In this document: positions 9,056 to 18,465 of the stretch, piece after piece
How the letters are laid out: each line of letters opens with the position of its first letter
Position numbering within the stretch: position 1 is the first letter of the stretch
Assembly (NCBI RefSeq): GCF_025144145.1
Contig: NZ_CP083546.1
Span: 2,620,501-2,684,500, forward strand
From: Leisingera sp. M658
GTDB taxonomy: Bacteria > Pseudomonadota > Alphaproteobacteria > Rhodobacterales > Rhodobacteraceae
Length of the DNA stretch: 64,000 bases
Direction of reading: 5' to 3'
The notes under the pieces: model-generated
Told to the model about the DNA's origin: nothing
The model's database searches: none
The model's input: the letters and a program-made list of their open reading frames with translations, nothing else
Made by a program: the position numbers and the translations under genes

Positions 9056-9730
9056 TCAGCGGACCACGTAAACCACTGTGCGGTCGTCCGCCTCAACCAG
9101 CACAGGCAGGCCGTTCAGGTAGACATAGCGGTAATTGGTGTCCGGCACCTCGGTCAGCTGGACCTCTTCCGGGATCATGACACCTGTCACCACCTCACCC
9201 TGCACGTAAACCGGCTCGGTGGCGTTGCTGCGCACATAGGTCACCACCTTCTCGTCTGGCACCGCAGCCTCACCCGCGAGTGAGCCCGCAATGGCCCCTG
9301 CGACAATGCCTGCCGGGCCTGCAATCAGGCCGCCGGTGATGGCGCCGCCGACAGCACCCAGCGCAGCATCGTCTTCGCCGGTTTCAGTGCTGGTGTACGT
9401 GACGGTGTTGAATTTGACCGGGTTGTCCTTGGCAACAACCGGCACATACTTGTCGGCCAGAGTGGTGGTCAGGTATTCGCCGTAAGCCCAGCCGTCCGCG
9501 CCATCATATGCAACCTTGCACCAATTGCTTTCCTCAAGGCAGCCCTCAAGATCAACCGTGCCATCGGCAGAGATGACGCCAATGATCTCGTGCTGCGGCC
9601 CCGGGCCTGCGCGCAGGTTCAGGTCGGTCACAGCCTGCACTTGGGCGCAGGCCCAGACCGGTGCGGCCAGCAGGGCCAGAGCGGACGCGGTCAGGGCAGG
9701 AGCGGTCAGGGTGCGGTTGGACATGAACAT
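9056..9730 (-). CDS. Exported SH3b-domain / glycine-zipper / DUF1236 protein
   Basis: The 224 aa product carries a signal peptide (residues 1 to about 29, ending VWACAQ). A bacterial SH3 domain follows at about 30-95 (TDLNLRAGPGPQHEIIGVI, then NWCKVAYDGADGWAYGEYL). Next comes a glycine-zipper membrane-like stretch at about 125-155 (AVGGAITGGLIAGPAGIVAG) and a C-terminal DUF1236-type region with YRYVYLNGLPVLVEADDRT. SH3b domains usually bind peptidoglycan or peptides, so an envelope role is likely but unspecified. GAGGAGAACACA precedes the ATG at 9730. Single gene with its own hairpin downstream. Confidence 0.8.
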   Translation of the reverse strand: MFMSNRTLTAPALTASALALLAAPVWACAQVQAVTDLNLRAGPGPQHEIIGVISADGTVDLEGCLEESNWCKVAYDGADGWAYGEYLTTTLADKYVPVVAKDNPVKFNTVTYTSTETGEDDAALGAVGGAITGGLIAGPAGIVAGAIAGSLAGEAAVPDEKVVTYVRSNATEPVYVQGEVVTGVMIPEEVQLTEVPDTNYRYVYLNGLPVLVEADDRTVVYVVR

Positions 9731-9899
9731 TGTGTTCTCCTCGATATCATTTCTGTCTGAGGGCGCGTTTTTGCGCCGTTGTGCTGAGACAACGTCCGCT
9801 TGTTCAAAAAGGTTCCCCGGATCGTTTTGCCGATTGCGCGCGTTGGTTTAGCAGTAACCGGACAGACCGGCACAAATCAGATTGCGAGGATAAAAACTG

Positions 9900-10358
9900 A
9901 TGAAACGATTGAACCGCGCCGCGGCAGCCCTGACCTGCCTGCTGAGCCTGCCCGCCGCAGCGGAGGAAGTCGGGGAGATCGGCGTCGACTGGGTGGGAAA
10001 CGACATCATCATCGAGGCCATCGCCGACCCCAAGGTCAGCGGCGTAACCTGCCACATCGCTTATTTCGAACGGGGGCTGCTGGACCGCCTGTCCAACGGA
10101 AACTGGTTCGAGGATCCGTCCAACGCCTCAATCGCCTGCCGCCAGACCGGGCCGATCACCGTGGGTGACATCGACCGCGGCCGCGATGGCGAGGACGTGT
10201 TCCGCGCGTCCCGCTCCATCATCCTGAAATCGCTGCGGGTGAAGCGCATCTTCGACGAGGGCAACCAGACGCTGATCTATGCTGCCCACGCGGCAGAGCT
10301 GACCGATGGCTCGGCCAAGGTCTCGATCTCGACGGTGCCGCTCTATCAGGCCGACTGA
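9900..10358 (+). CDS. creA: CreA family protein
   Basis: The 152 aa product has a short signal peptide (MKRLNRAAAALTCLLSLPAAA) followed by the CreA signature: EVGEIGVDWVGNDIIIEAIADPKV, VTCHIAYFERG, and the SIACRQTGPI region with two cysteines, then RSIILKSLRVKRIFDE. CreA is a conserved proteobacterial periplasmic protein named from the E. coli cre locus; its biochemical role is unknown. GAGGATAAAAACTG supplies a ribosome site. The 3' end overlaps the convergent aminotransferase gene by 13 bases. The 9731-9899 spacer upstream holds the divergent promoters, in which I see no clear motif. Confidence 0.88.
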   Translation: MKRLNRAAAALTCLLSLPAAAEEVGEIGVDWVGNDIIIEAIADPKVSGVTCHIAYFERGLLDRLSNGNWFEDPSNASIACRQTGPITVGDIDRGRDGEDVFRASRSIILKSLRVKRIFDEGNQTLIYAAHAAELTDGSAKVSISTVPLYQAD

Positions 10359-11539
10359 TAGACGGCAGAGACCTCGGCGCGGATAATGCGGGCGATTTGG
10401 GCGCAGTCTTCCAGACTGAATGTCAGCGGCACCCGCATGTCGATGATGCCGGCCAAAACCCGGTCACTCTGAGGCAGCCGCGGGGTGTCTGCATAGCGCC
10501 AGCTGTCATAGCGGGAGGTGAAGGCCACTGGTTCGGGCGTGCCGAACCACTTCAGTTCCACGCCGCGGGCAGCGCAGCGCCGCACCGCCTCCTGCACGGC
10601 CTCCTCGGACCAGTCCATCAGCAGGAACTGGATCGAAGAGCCGACATAGACCTCCTGCGTGGGGCGCCCGACCACGGTCAGGCCCGGCGTGCCGCGCAGG
10701 CCGTTCTCAACCGCGCGGTAGCGGTCATTCCAGCGCTGCACCTGGGTTTCCAGGTCACTCAGCTGCGGCCGCAGGATGGCGGCACGCAGGTTGTCCATCC
10801 GGCCCGAAATGTTGGGGGTCTCGTATTTCACCCGTTCGAACACTTCCGGTCCCGGCGCCGCCAGGTGGCGGCCATAAAGCATATAGGATCCTGACAGCAT
10901 GATGGCACGGGCGGCGATCTCTTCATCATCTGTGATGAGCAGCCCGCCTTCGCCCGAGTTCACATGTTTGTAAGTCTGGCAGGAATAGCACCCCACTGCC
11001 CCGTGCTTGCCCGAGAGCACACCATTCCAGGACGCCCCCATGGTGTGGGCGCAGTCTTCAATCACGGTGATGCCGGCGGCGTTGCAGACCTCCATCAGAC
11101 GGTCCATGTCGCACAGATGGCCGCGCATATGCGACAGCATCAGCACCCTGGCCTGATCCGCCTTTGCGGCCAGATCGTCGAGATCAATGGTCAGGTCTTC
11201 GGTGACTTCAACAAACACCGGCTCTGCCCCGACCGAAGCGATGGAACCCGGCACCGGTGCGAGTGTAAAGGCATTGGTCAGGACCTTATCGCCGGGCTTC
11301 ACTCCGACCGCCCGCAGGGAGGTGGCCAGCGCATAACCGCCCGAAGCCACCGCCAGGCAGTATTTCGCGCCCATCTGTGCCGCGAATTCCTGTTCCAGCA
11401 GCGCAGTTTCCCCTGCCTCGCCCTCTGCCACGTTGTACCGGTGCAGCCGCCCGCTGCGCAGCACCGCAAGTGCTGCCTCGATGGCGTCTTCGGGGATGGG
11501 TTCCTGCTGGGTGAAAGACCCGGAAAAAATCTCGCTCAT
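10346..11539 (-). CDS. DegT/DnrJ/EryC1/StrS-family PLP aminotransferase
   Basis: The 397 aa protein has the fold-type I layout of the sugar aminotransferase/dehydratase family. It includes the substrate loop VASGGYALATSLRAVGVKPGD, the PLP aspartate region ITVIEDCAHTMGASWNG, and the Schiff-base Lys in SCQTYKHVNSGEGG. A C-terminal domain includes RMDNLRAAIL and a YVGSSIQFLL segment. Relatives act on nucleotide-linked keto sugars or aldehydes. No sugar-nucleotide genes flank it, so the substrate is unknown. It is followed on the same strand by nothing obvious and lies 79 bases from the phosphatase gene upstream. Start ATG at 11539. Confidence 0.85.
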   Translation of the reverse strand: MSEIFSGSFTQQEPIPEDAIEAALAVLRSGRLHRYNVAEGEAGETALLEQEFAAQMGAKYCLAVASGGYALATSLRAVGVKPGDKVLTNAFTLAPVPGSIASVGAEPVFVEVTEDLTIDLDDLAAKADQARVLMLSHMRGHLCDMDRLMEVCNAAGITVIEDCAHTMGASWNGVLSGKHGAVGCYSCQTYKHVNSGEGGLLITDDEEIAARAIMLSGSYMLYGRHLAAPGPEVFERVKYETPNISGRMDNLRAAILRPQLSDLETQVQRWNDRYRAVENGLRGTPGLTVVGRPTQEVYVGSSIQFLLMDWSEEAVQEAVRRCAARGVELKWFGTPEPVAFTSRYDSWRYADTPRLPQSDRVLAGIIDMRVPLTFSLEDCAQIARIIRAEVSAVYQSA

Positions 11540-11618
11540 GCGGCGTTTGTGAGCCGCCGCCCGGCAGGGGTCAAGAGGGAAGCCATTTGGCCGAGTTTCC
11601 CGAAACTAAGTTGCGGGA

Positions 11619-12281
11619 TCACGCAATCAACTGCTCCGCGATCTCCGGCAGGTCTTCGAACCGGTGCAGCAGCGCTTCAGGTTTGAGCGCTGCCATATCA
11701 TCGCCCGACGGGCCGAAGGTCACCAGAACCGAGGGCACGCCCGCATTGGCAGATGTATTGCGGTCAGTGTCGCTGTCACCCACCAGCAAGGTGCGGGCCG
11801 GGTCACCGCCTGCCCGGCGCGCGGCTTCAAACAGCGGCTCAGGGTCAGGTTTGCGCACCGGCAGCGTATCTGCCCCCACCAGCGACCTAAACGCATCGCG
11901 CACGCCCAGGCTGCGCAGCAACTGTTCCGCCAGCCCCTCCGGCTTGTTGGTGCAGATACCGACGCCGAAGCCTGCGGTTTCCAGCGCCTCGACCGCCTCC
12001 ATTGCACCGGGATAAAGCACCGTATGGTGATCAATCGCATCGCGATAGACGTCCAGAAACACCGGATAGAACTCTTCCACTACCGCCGGATCATACTGAT
12101 CCACCCGCTTCAGCCCATGCGTCAGCATCATCCGGGCACCGCGCAGCGATACCGCCGCATCCTGCGGATAGCTCAGCACATCGCCCAGCCCCATCTGCCG
12201 GAAACAGGTATTGGCCGCCGCCAGCAGATCGCCGGAAGTATCCGCCAGCGTGCCGTCCAGATCGAAGATAACTGTTCGCAT
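11619..12281 (-). CDS. gph: Phosphoglycolate phosphatase (HAD family)
   Basis: The 220 aa haloacid-dehalogenase protein has motif I VIFDLDGTLADT (Asp nucleophile at residue 7 and general acid at 9), motif II at GICTNKP, motif III Lys in VRKPDPEP and motif IV LLVGDSDTDRNTSANAG. The alpha-helical cap between motif I and II and the overall length match Gph, which removes 2-phosphoglycolate. Related beta-phosphoglucomutases and pyrophosphatases share these motifs, so the exact substrate is not proven. I start at 12281 (MRTVIFDLDG) because GGGGCAGGA lies just upstream and longer in-frame codons precede any sensible N-terminus. Divergent from glmU. Confidence 0.85.
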   Translation of the reverse strand: MRTVIFDLDGTLADTSGDLLAAANTCFRQMGLGDVLSYPQDAAVSLRGARMMLTHGLKRVDQYDPAVVEEFYPVFLDVYRDAIDHHTVLYPGAMEAVEALETAGFGVGICTNKPEGLAEQLLRSLGVRDAFRSLVGADTLPVRKPDPEPLFEAARRAGGDPARTLLVGDSDTDRNTSANAGVPSVLVTFGPSGDDMAALKPEALLHRFEDLPEIAEQLIA

Positions 12282-12412
12282 ATCCTGCCCCTTCGGCGCA
12301 TTTCCGCTGCCGCATGTTGCAGCCCGCAATCTTGTTTGATGGCGCTATCTCTTGCGCCCCGCCCCTTAGCGGATAAAACGGGAGTGATAAAAAGACAAAG
12401 AGAAAAGCGATT

Positions 12413-13768
12413 ATGAGCATTGCCCTTGTCATCCTGGCGGCCGGAAAAGGCACCCGGATGAACTCCGACCTTCCGAAAGTGCTGCACCCGATCGCACAGG
12501 CGCCAATGCTGGAGCATGCGATGGCCGCTGGCCGCACGCTGGCGCCCGAGCGCACCATTATCGTGGCAGGGCACGGAGCGGATCAAGTCCGCAAGGCAGT
12601 GGCTGGTATCGACGAAGAGGCCGACGTTGTCCTGCAGGAAGAACAGCTTGGAACCGCCCATGCGGTGGACCAGGCCCGCACCGCGCTGACAGGGTTCGAG
12701 GGCGATGTGGTTGTGCTTTATGGCGACACGCCCTTTGTCAGCGCTGAGACGCTGGAACGCATGGTCGAAGCCCGCCAGCGTGCCGATCTGGTTGTGCTGG
12801 GGTTCGAGGCCGCCGATCCGGGCCGCTATGGCCGCCTGGTGATGGACGGCGACAGCCTGGAGCGGATTGTCGAGTTCAAGGATGCAAGTGAAACAGAGCG
12901 CGCTATCAGCTTCTGCAATTCCGGTCTGATGGCAGGCAAGGCCAGCGCGTTGTTCGACCTGATCGCCAAGGTCGGCAATGAAAACGCCTCGGGCGAATAT
13001 TACCTGACTGACCTGGTGGAGCTGGCCCGCCGCGAAGACCTGAAAGTCACCGCCGTGTCCTGTGACGAGGCGGAGACGCTGGGCGTCAACTCCCGCACAG
13101 AACTGGCGCAGGCGGATGCGCTGTTTCAGGCGCGGGCACGGGCAGACCTGATGGAACTGGGCGTTACCCTGATGGCCCCGGAAACCGTTTACCTCGCCTT
13201 TGATACATTCATCGGGCGGGACACGGTGATTGAGCCCAACGTGGTCTTCGGCCCCGGCGTGACGGTGGAGAGCGGTGCGCTGATCCGGGCGTTTTCGCAT
13301 CTGGAGGGCTGCCATGTCAGCCGCGGCGCCAAGGTTGGTCCCTATGCCCGCTTGCGCCCCGGCGCGGAACTGGCCGAGGACACTCACGTTGGCAACTTTG
13401 TCGAGATCAAGAACGCGGAAATCGCTGCAGGCGCCAAGGTCAATCACCTGAGCTATATCGGCGATGCTTCGGTCGGCAAGGAAACCAACATTGGCGCGGG
13501 CACAATTACCTGCAACTATGACGGGGTGATGAAGCACCGCACCGAGATCGGCGCGCGCGCCTTTATCGGGTCGAACACCATGCTGGTGGCGCCGGTTCGG
13601 GTCGGCAACGAGGCGATGACCGCCACCGGTGCTGTGATCACAAAGAATGTCGAAGACGGCGACCTGGCCCTTGCCCGCGCCGAACAGACCAACAAGCCGG
13701 GCCGGGCACGCAAGCTGATGGATATCCTGCGCGCCAAGAAAGCCCGCCTGCAGAAGGAAGCCAAGTGA
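12413..13768 (+). CDS. glmU: Bifunctional GlcNAc-1-P uridyltransferase / GlcN-1-P acetyltransferase
   Basis: Makes UDP-GlcNAc for peptidoglycan and lipid A. The 451 aa protein has the N-terminal nucleotidyltransferase signature LAAGKGTRMNSDLPKVLHP, LGTAHAVDQA and YGDTPFVS. A linker follows, then a left-handed beta-helix acetyltransferase with hexapeptide repeats and the SYIGDASVGKETNIGAGTIT and NYDG stretch near residue 350. The length is typical. Its TGA overlaps the glmS ATG by one base, so the two successive hexosamine steps are translationally coupled. The 12282-12412 region between gph and glmU holds both promoters. Confidence 0.97.
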   Translation: MSIALVILAAGKGTRMNSDLPKVLHPIAQAPMLEHAMAAGRTLAPERTIIVAGHGADQVRKAVAGIDEEADVVLQEEQLGTAHAVDQARTALTGFEGDVVVLYGDTPFVSAETLERMVEARQRADLVVLGFEAADPGRYGRLVMDGDSLERIVEFKDASETERAISFCNSGLMAGKASALFDLIAKVGNENASGEYYLTDLVELARREDLKVTAVSCDEAETLGVNSRTELAQADALFQARARADLMELGVTLMAPETVYLAFDTFIGRDTVIEPNVVFGPGVTVESGALIRAFSHLEGCHVSRGAKVGPYARLRPGAELAEDTHVGNFVEIKNAEIAAGAKVNHLSYIGDASVGKETNIGAGTITCNYDGVMKHRTEIGARAFIGSNTMLVAPVRVGNEAMTATGAVITKNVEDGDLALARAEQTNKPGRARKLMDILRAKKARLQKEAK

Positions 13769-15588
13769 TGTGCGGAATTGTCGGCGTACTGGGCAATCAC
13801 GAGGCCGCCCCGATCCTGGTCGAGGCGCTGAAGCGGCTTGAATACCGCGGCTATGACAGTGCCGGTATTGCCACCGTGAACAGGGGCGAGCTGCGGCGCC
13901 GCCGCGCGGTGGGCAAGCTGGTGAACCTCAGCGACCTATTGGTGCACGAGCCGCTGGCCGGCAAATCCGGCATCGGCCACACCCGCTGGGCCACCCATGG
14001 CGCGCCTTCTGTCAGCAATGCCCACCCGCACCGCGCGGGCGCCGTCGCAGTCGTGCACAATGGCATCATCGAGAACTACAAGGAGCTGCGGGCTGAGCTG
14101 CTGAACTGCGGAATGGAGTTCCGGACAGAGACCGACACCGAAACCGTCGCCCTGATGACGGAACGCCATTTGCAGGAAGGGCTGGCGCCGGTGGATGCCG
14201 CTTTCAAGACGCTGGACCAGCTGCAAGGCGCGTTTGCGCTCGCCTTTCTGTTTGATGGCGAGGAAGACCTGATCATTGCCGCCCGCAAGGGCTCGCCGCT
14301 GGCCATCGGTCATGGTGATGGCGAGATGTTCGTGGGCTCCGACGCCATCGCCCTGGCGCCGCTCACCGACCGGATCACCTATCTGGAGGAAGGCGACCGC
14401 GCCGTCGTCACCCGCGCAGGCGCAGAAATCCGCAATGCAGACGGCGCCTTGGTGAACCGGGCGACCAAGACCATCCAGATCGATTCTGCCCAGGTGGACA
14501 AAGCCGGCCACAAGCATTTCATGGCCAAGGAAATCGCCGAGCAGCCGCATGTGATTGCCGAGGCAATCCGCCACTATCTGCCGGTTGAGGAAGACGCCGT
14601 GCGCCTGCCCGGCGAAGTGGACTTCTCGCAGGTCGAACGGCTGACGATGGTGGCCTGCGGCACCGCCTATTACGCCTGTGTGACCGCCAAATACTGGTTT
14701 GAGCAGATCGCCCGGCTGCCGGTCGAAGTCGATATTGCGTCCGAGTTCCGCTACCGCGAACCGCCGATCCCCGGCAAGACGCTGGCGCTGTTTGTCTCCC
14801 AATCGGGCGAGACCGCCGACACTCTGGCCGCGCTGCGCTATTGCCAGGAAAAGGCCGACAAGATCCTGTCAGTGGTAAACGTGCCCGAAAGTTCCATCGC
14901 GCGGGAAAGCGATCTGGCACTGCCGATCTATGCCGGGCCGGAAATCGGCGTCGCCTCGACCAAGGCGTTTACCTGTCAGCTGACAGTGCTGCTGGCGCTG
15001 GCGCTGAAAGCCGCCTGCGACCGCGGCCATCTTTCGACTGACGAAATGGCAGACTACGCCACCGCGATCCGCGGCCTGCCTAATGTGATGTCCTCCGCGC
15101 TGGAGCAGAACGAGGCGATCCGCCAAGCCGCGCAGAAGGTCAGCGAAGCCCGCGACGTCTTGTTCCTGGGCCGCGGCCTAATGTTTCCGCTGGCGCTGGA
15201 AGGCGCGCTGAAGCTGAAGGAAATCAGCTACATCCACGCCGAAGCTTATGCCTCGGGCGAACTGAAGCACGGCCCCATTGCACTGATCGACAAACACATG
15301 CCGGTGGTGGTGCTGTCCCCCAAGGATTCGCTGTTCGACAAATCGGTCTCCAACATGCAGGAGGTGCTGGCGCGCAAGGGCAAGGTTCTGATGATCTCCG
15401 ATCAGGACGGCATAGACGAGGCCGGAGACGATGTTTGGTGCGCGATCCGGATGCCACGCGTCAAAGAAGCGCTGTCGCCGATCCTCTATGCGATCCCGGC
15501 ACAGTTGCTGGCCTATCACACCGCGGTCGCCAAGGGCACCGATGTGGACCAGCCGCGAAACCTCGCGAAATCCGTTACCGTGGAGTAG
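13768..15588 (+). CDS. glmS: Glutamine-fructose-6-phosphate aminotransferase
   Basis: Converts fructose-6-P and glutamine to glucosamine-6-P, feeding GlmU. The 606 aa protein begins MCGIVGVLGNHEAAP, so the catalytic Cys becomes residue 1 after Met removal; for that reason the ATG at 13768 is chosen over the GTG one codon earlier. The glutaminase domain shows HTRWATHGAPS and NGIIENYKELR. Two SIS domains follow with CGTAYYA and SQSGETADTLAALR, and the C-terminal active-site loop ends PRNLAKSVTVE as in all GlmS. No glmS ribozyme is expected or seen. Confidence 0.97.
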   Translation: MCGIVGVLGNHEAAPILVEALKRLEYRGYDSAGIATVNRGELRRRRAVGKLVNLSDLLVHEPLAGKSGIGHTRWATHGAPSVSNAHPHRAGAVAVVHNGIIENYKELRAELLNCGMEFRTETDTETVALMTERHLQEGLAPVDAAFKTLDQLQGAFALAFLFDGEEDLIIAARKGSPLAIGHGDGEMFVGSDAIALAPLTDRITYLEEGDRAVVTRAGAEIRNADGALVNRATKTIQIDSAQVDKAGHKHFMAKEIAEQPHVIAEAIRHYLPVEEDAVRLPGEVDFSQVERLTMVACGTAYYACVTAKYWFEQIARLPVEVDIASEFRYREPPIPGKTLALFVSQSGETADTLAALRYCQEKADKILSVVNVPESSIARESDLALPIYAGPEIGVASTKAFTCQLTVLLALALKAACDRGHLSTDEMADYATAIRGLPNVMSSALEQNEAIRQAAQKVSEARDVLFLGRGLMFPLALEGALKLKEISYIHAEAYASGELKHGPIALIDKHMPVVVLSPKDSLFDKSVSNMQEVLARKGKVLMISDQDGIDEAGDDVWCAIRMPRVKEALSPILYAIPAQLLAYHTAVAKGTDVDQPRNLAKSVTVE

Positions 15589-15594
15589 CAGCCG

Positions 15595-16155
15595 GTGGCC
15601 AAGCAATTCAACCGGATCAATGAGGGTCACGCGCGTTTCATCGCTGCGCAGCATATCTTCTTTTCCGGGACCGCTGCGGCGGAAGGCCGGGTAAACATCT
15701 CTCCCAAGGGCATGGACAGCCTGCGGGTGATGGACCCGAACCGGATCGTTTGGCGCAATCTCACCGGCAGCGGCAACGAGACTGCGGGGCATTTGCGCCA
15801 GATGAACCGGATGACGCTGATGTGGTGCAGCTTCGCGGCGCGGCCTCTGATACTGCGGGCTTATGGCTCGGCCCGCACCCTGCATCCCCGCGACCCGGAA
15901 TTTGCGGAGCTCAACGCGCTGTTCCCAGCCAACCCAGGCCCGCGCCAGATCTATGACATGAACGTGGAAATGATGCAGACGTCCTGCGGCTACGCGGTGC
16001 CGTTCCTCGATTACGCCGGCGAACGGGACACATTGGACAGGGTGACCGAACCGTTGGGCCAAGACGGGCTGCATACATTCTGGGCAGAGCGCAACCTGAC
16101 CACAATCGACGGGCAGCCGTCCAACATTTTCGGAGATATTGATGACGCTGGATGA
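15595..16155 (+). CDS. Pyridoxamine 5'-phosphate oxidase-like flavin-binding protein
   Basis: The 186 aa protein starts at a GTG 6 bases after glmS. It has the split-barrel PNPOx-like pattern: FIAAQHIFFSGTAAAEGRVNIS (strand-turn-strand with substrate/flavin contacts), VMDPNRIVWRNLTGSGNETAGHLRQ and MTLMWCSFAARPLILRAYGSA. Members of this branch are usually annotated as pyridoxamine 5'-phosphate oxidase family and bind FMN or F420; the reaction is not known. The 3' end overlaps the AlkD-like gene by 14 bases, so glmU-glmS-PNPOx-alkD may be one transcript. Confidence 0.75.
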   Translation: MAKQFNRINEGHARFIAAQHIFFSGTAAAEGRVNISPKGMDSLRVMDPNRIVWRNLTGSGNETAGHLRQMNRMTLMWCSFAARPLILRAYGSARTLHPRDPEFAELNALFPANPGPRQIYDMNVEMMQTSCGYAVPFLDYAGERDTLDRVTEPLGQDGLHTFWAERNLTTIDGQPSNIFGDIDDAG

Positions 16156-16825
16156 CGCTCTTGCCAGTTTGAAAGCGCAGGCAGAACCCGGCCGCGCCGC
16201 GCAGATGGCCGCCTATCACAAGCAAACCCGCGAAATACTGGGCGTGCCCAATCCGGCCACCAATGACCTGACCAAGACTTGGCGGCAAGCGCTCCCGCTC
16301 GAAGAACGGGTCAACCTGGCACGCGCACTGTGGGAGTCGGATATCTTCGAAGCCCGCATCGCCGCCGCCAAACTGCTGACCCAGGCGCGGATCAAGGAAG
16401 ACGCAGCCGCATGGGACTTGATGCAATCCTGGGTGCCGGATTTTGACAGCTGGGCCATCGCAGATCACGCCTGCTCGGCCATTTCAAAACGCCTGCAAAC
16501 CGCACCGGAACGGCTGGACACTGTGGAAGCCTGGACGCAGTCGGATCACATGTGGTCCCGCCGCGCGGCACTTGTCGCCACCCTGCCCTGGGCCAAGATG
16601 AACAATTTGAAGCCTGCTGACCAAGAACGGCGCGAACGTATTCTGGGCTGGGCGGCGGCTTATGTGCCGGACCGCAACTGGTTCATGCAAAAAGCCGTGG
16701 CCTGGTGGCTGCGCGACCTCAGCAAACATGACGCGGAGCGCACCCGCGCGTTTCTGGCCGAACATGGGACAGCCATGAAAGCCTTCGCCCGCAAGGAAGC
16801 GGCGAAATACCTGAAAGACAGCTAG
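16142..16825 (+). CDS. DNA alkylation repair protein, AlkD-like HEAT-repeat family
   Basis: The 227 aa all-helical protein matches the DNA alkylation repair enzyme family. It has KTWRQALPLEERVNLARALWESDIFEARIAAAKLL-type helices (residues about 45-80), then WVPDFDSWAIADHACSAI, which contains the D-x-W-x-x-x-D motif typical of the family, MWSRRAALVATLPW and DRNWFMQKAVAWWLRDL. AlkD removes N3- and N7-alkylpurines. Branch members differ in activity, so glycosylase function is inferred. The ATG at 16142 is preferred; a TTG one codon upstream is possible. Confidence 0.8.
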   Translation: MTLDDALASLKAQAEPGRAAQMAAYHKQTREILGVPNPATNDLTKTWRQALPLEERVNLARALWESDIFEARIAAAKLLTQARIKEDAAAWDLMQSWVPDFDSWAIADHACSAISKRLQTAPERLDTVEAWTQSDHMWSRRAALVATLPWAKMNNLKPADQERRERILGWAAAYVPDRNWFMQKAVAWWLRDLSKHDAERTRAFLAEHGTAMKAFARKEAAKYLKDS

Positions 16826-16845
16826 CCCCCGCCCTATTCACGACC

Positions 16846-16901
16846 GGCCCGCCCGGCGCCAGCCGGGCAGCGCACGCCCCCGCCCCAAGAGGGCGGGCGC
16901 T
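16846..16901. terminator. Tandem GC-rich hairpins between convergent genes
   Basis: Two hairpins lie between the convergent AlkD-like and lipoprotein genes: CCCGGC-GCCA-GCCGGG near 16856-16868, and a ten-pair stem with one mismatch from 16876-16885 to 16891-16900 around the loop CAAGA. There is no T-run; they could serve both directions. Confidence 0.4.
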
Positions 16902-16920
16902 TCCCCGCTCTCAAGCAGGA

Positions 16921-17361
16921 TCAACCCGCGGGCAGCACCTGGACTTCGGCCAATTCAGTCAGCGGCAGCTGCAGTGCGCGCATGGCGCCGATCGACAGAC
17001 GGCTGCCGCCGGACTCGGCCCCCGGGGCGGGCTTCAGCGTCAGCACCACCTGGGTGTTGCGGCTGGTGCGCACCAATGCCTGCTGTTCAGCAGCCACCAG
17101 CGGTGTTTCCATCCACAGTCCCGGCAGGGACGGATCGCCCAGCGAGGCCACCGTGGTTGCAGAGCCGCGGAACGACGGTGCATCGGACAAGGCGGGGCCC
17201 GCCTCGGCCACATCAACACCGGGGGCCGGCTGCAGCACCGGGTCTTGCGGCTCAGCTGCCGCCGGAGCCCCCTGGCCGCCAAGGATGGAAGAATTCAGCT
17301 GGATCCCGTTACAGGCAGCCAGCAGGGAAATCGAAGCAAGGGAAATGACTGTCATACGCAT
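16921..17361 (-). CDS. Small lipoprotein of unknown function
   Basis: The 146 aa product starts with a lipoprotein signal peptide ending in the lipobox LLAAC (Cys at about residue 17), so it should be acylated and membrane-anchored. The mature part is Pro/Ala/Gly-rich and then contains a compact domain: SFRGSATTVASLGDPSLPGLWMETPLV, residues conserved in similar Rhodobacterales proteins as far as I recall. A possible C-terminal TELAEVQVLP strand closes it. I cannot name a function. Starts at the ATG at 17361; a second ATG lies two codons in. Divergent from moaA. Confidence 0.7.
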   Translation of the reverse strand: MRMTVISLASISLLAACNGIQLNSSILGGQGAPAAAEPQDPVLQPAPGVDVAEAGPALSDAPSFRGSATTVASLGDPSLPGLWMETPLVAAEQQALVRTSRNTQVVLTLKPAPGAESGGSRLSIGAMRALQLPLTELAEVQVLPAG

Positions 17362-17452
17362 GAGGCGACCCTAGCTTTGCGCGAAACTCTTTGCCAGCGG
17401 TAAAAGCCGCCCCCCTCTTGCCGCGGGCGGTGCCCCGCTTTACCTAGGAGGC

Positions 17453-18463
17453 ATGACAGCTCCGCTTATTGATCCCTTCGCCCGCGCAATCACTTATCTG
17501 CGTGTCTCGGTCACCGACCGCTGCGACTTCCGCTGCGTCTATTGCATGTCCGAGAATATGACCTTTTTGCCCAAGAAGGATCTGCTGACGCTGGAGGAGC
17601 TGGACCGGCTGTGTTCCACCTTCATCCGGCTCGGCGTTGAGAAGCTCAGGATCACCGGCGGTGAGCCGCTGGTCCGGCGCGGCATCATGACTTTCTTCCA
17701 GTCGATGAGCCGCCATCTGGACACCGGCGCCCTGAAGGAGCTGACGCTGACCACCAATGGCTCGCAGCTGTCGAAATACGCCGATGACCTTTATGCCGCC
17801 GGGGTGCGCCGGGTGAATATCTCGCTCGACACGCTGGACGAACAGAAATTCGCCGATGTCACCCGCTGGGGCCGCCTGCCGCAGGTGCTGAAAGGGATTG
17901 ATGCCGCGCAGAAGGCAGGCCTCAAGGTCAAGCTCAACGCCGTGGCGCTGAAAGGCTTCAACGAAGAAGAACTGCCCGCGATCACCGCATGGTGCGCCGA
18001 ACGCGGCCTCGACCTAACATGGATTGAGGTCATGCCGATGGGCGAGGACATCGGCGCCATGGAGCGCATCGGCCAGTATTGGTCGCTGAAAGACGTGCGT
18101 GCGGAATACGAAAACCACTATACCGTCACCGATCTGGCTGAGCGCACCGGCGGTCCGGCGCGATATGTGCGGCTGGAGGAAACCGGCCAGAAGATCGGCT
18201 TCATCACCCCGCTGTCCCATAACTTCTGCGAAAGCTGCAACCGGGTGCGGGTGACCTGCACCGGTGAAATTTACACCTGCCTGGGCCAAGAGGGCAAAGC
18301 TGACCTGCGCGCGCCCCTGCGCGCAAACGAGGAAGGCACCGGCGTCTTGGAGGCCGCGATCCGCGCCGCCATCGGCGACAAGCCCCGCGGCCATGACTTT
18401 GACTATTCCCGGCAGGAGGCCGGCGGCCAGATGTCCCGCCACATGAGCCACACCGGCGGCTGA
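17453..18463 (+). CDS. moaA: GTP 3',8-cyclase, molybdenum cofactor synthesis
   Basis: Radical SAM enzyme that starts molybdopterin synthesis from GTP. The 336 aa product has the N-terminal 4Fe-4S motif C-x3-C-x2-C in [11 protein letters not shown] near residue 24. The SAM-binding GGEPL ([12 protein letters not shown]) and the C-terminal second cluster [18 protein letters not shown] follow near 263. The extreme C-terminus ends SHTGG, the conserved GG tail required for catalysis. GGAGG lies just upstream. The isoquinoline-type molybdoenzyme at 46374-49083 is one possible consumer. I saw no Moco riboswitch in the 90-base leader. Confidence 0.96.
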   Translation: MTAPLIDPFARAITYLRVSVTDRCDFRCVYCMSENMTFLPKKDLLTLEELDRLCSTFIRLGVEKLRITGGEPLVRRGIMTFFQSMSRHLDTGALKELTLTTNGSQLSKYADDLYAAGVRRVNISLDTLDEQKFADVTRWGRLPQVLKGIDAAQKAGLKVKLNAVALKGFNEEELPAITAWCAERGLDLTWIEVMPMGEDIGAMERIGQYWSLKDVRAEYENHYTVTDLAERTGGPARYVRLEETGQKIGFITPLSHNFCESCNRVRVTCTGEIYTCLGQEGKADLRAPLRANEEGTGVLEAAIRAAIGDKPRGHDFDYSRQEAGGQMSRHMSHTGG

Positions 18464-18465
18464 TC

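Noticed and set aside
17362-17452. Moco riboswitch in the moaA leader
   Set aside because: The 90-base leader is short and I could not recognise the conserved Moco RNA pattern by eye.
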